From Tetrahymena elliotti 4EA (Eukaryota > Ciliophora > Oligohymenophorea > Hymenostomatida > Tetrahymenidae): a stretch of 20,546 nt of DNA. The stretch is taken from NCBI GenBank assembly GCA_000231825.2, contig JH720310.1:245225-265770 (forward strand). The letters run 5' to 3'. Each line of letters opens with the position of its first letter. The first letter of the stretch is position 1. The notes beneath the pieces were generated by a model. That model ran no database searches, was not told the DNA's origin, and saw nothing but the letters and a program-made list of their open reading frames with translations. A program made the translations under genes and the position numbers. Below are positions 20,088-20,546 of this stretch, in pieces.

Positions 20088-20546
20088 TCAAATCAAATTT
20101 AATTTACAATATTATTTAACACTTTTGCTATTATAAATTTATCTTGGCTTTTATTATTCATCAAAATCAGATTCTTCTCTAGTTGCAAAGTTTGGTTGAG
20201 CACTAATACTTTATTCTCTATCTTCTTGTAATCTAAATTAAATGCTTTATGAAATTATTGGAGGATTATTTTGTAATAACTTAAAGTTCTCTACATTTAA
20301 TTTTTAAAAGATACTTGGTGAGTTAAGTGAAGTTGGTTGCTCGTTTAAAGTAGATAATTGGGAGCTAGCTCTTGAAATTTTAGTAAACAATTATTTATTG
20401 TTATCATCTTTTTCTTCTAAAACTATTTATTTTTAAATTAAATAATTATTTAAAGAATATTATTTTAAATTTTTACCTCTATCTTCAGTCATGTTTTAGA
20501 TGAAAGAGGATTTATTGGTACTTTATTGTATTTTCTTAGTCTACTC
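20088..20546 (-). CDS. C-terminal part of a membrane-protein paralog, running off the window
   Basis: Minus-strand exons 20546-20477 (partial) and 20422-20088 are joined over a 54-nt intron (20476-20423, GTAAAA...AAATAG). They encode 134 residues, from EQTKKIQQSTNKSSFIQNM through LNEQPTSLNSPSIFQ, NVENFKLLQNN and REESDFDEQQKPRQIYNSK to LNLI and TGA at 20088-20090. The Met encoded at 20490-20492 is in frame but probably internal: the 18 codons before it match EEQAKKIISSANTSSFSQN of the pseudogene at 4760-6000. The segment is polar, Gln/Asn/Ser-rich and probably a cytoplasmic tail of a membrane protein whose body lies beyond position 20546. No domain is recognised. Confidence 0.6.

Noticed and set aside
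1..20546. tRNA, rRNA or other structured RNA genes
   Set aside because: No cloverleaf with conserved TPsiC box or recognisable rRNA segment was seen; the small hairpins at 12515-12531 and 16173-16187 are too short to call.

Overview
The window looks like genomic DNA of an oligohymenophorean ciliate, most like Tetrahymena. It is extremely A+T-rich. Clear protein families (short-chain dehydrogenase, pirin, leucine-rich repeat) read through only if TAA and TAG mean Gln and TGA is the sole stop (ciliate code, table 6). Introns are mostly short (41-78 nt), A+T-rich and GT-AG. All gene calls here were made by hand under that code. Standard-code ORFs in this DNA are mostly fragments or antisense shadows.

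Layout. 1-2011 is A+T-rich, with weak degenerate repeats. 2012-3910 (+) holds a small hypothetical gene, a zinc-ribbon ORF and a three-exon carbonyl-reductase-like dehydrogenase. The region upstream of the dehydrogenase, with its first ~22 codons, is tandemly duplicated, leaving a broken 5' copy at 2642-2700. 4760-7220 is a graveyard: the 3' part of a membrane-protein pseudogene (-), abutted by a broken Tc1/mariner-type transposase (-) and then a broken hAT-type transposase fragment (+).

7569-12405 (-) is the most remarkable locus: a leucine-rich-repeat gene of 16 exons. Thirteen consecutive exons each encode exactly one ~30-residue repeat. All 13 have lengths divisible by three, all are bounded by phase-2 introns, and the introns are visibly related to each other. 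Its first exon carries an in-frame TGA where a Cys of a zinc-binding motif is expected, plus a frame change.

12843-15377 (-) is an uninterrupted 844-residue reading frame. It has a degenerate protein-kinase-like core (Lys of the N-lobe, a QPGN catalytic-loop remnant, an Asp at the DFG position) but no HRD motif, so it is probably a pseudokinase. Its 5' end is disturbed: several overlapping frames lie upstream. 15697-17599 (+) holds coding-like frames of uncertain reality. 17945-19095 (+) is an intact four-exon pirin with all four metal ligands and, unusually, a signal-peptide-like N-terminus. 20088-20546 (-) is the 3' end of a gene paralogous to the pseudogene at 4760-6000, running off the window.

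Nothing here suggests an operon. The genes are independent and on both strands. The themes are tandem duplication (dehydrogenase 5' end, LRR exons, membrane-protein paralogs) and decayed DNA transposons. Transposon remnants would be more expected in germline-derived DNA than in a cleaned somatic genome, but the sequence alone does not decide this.
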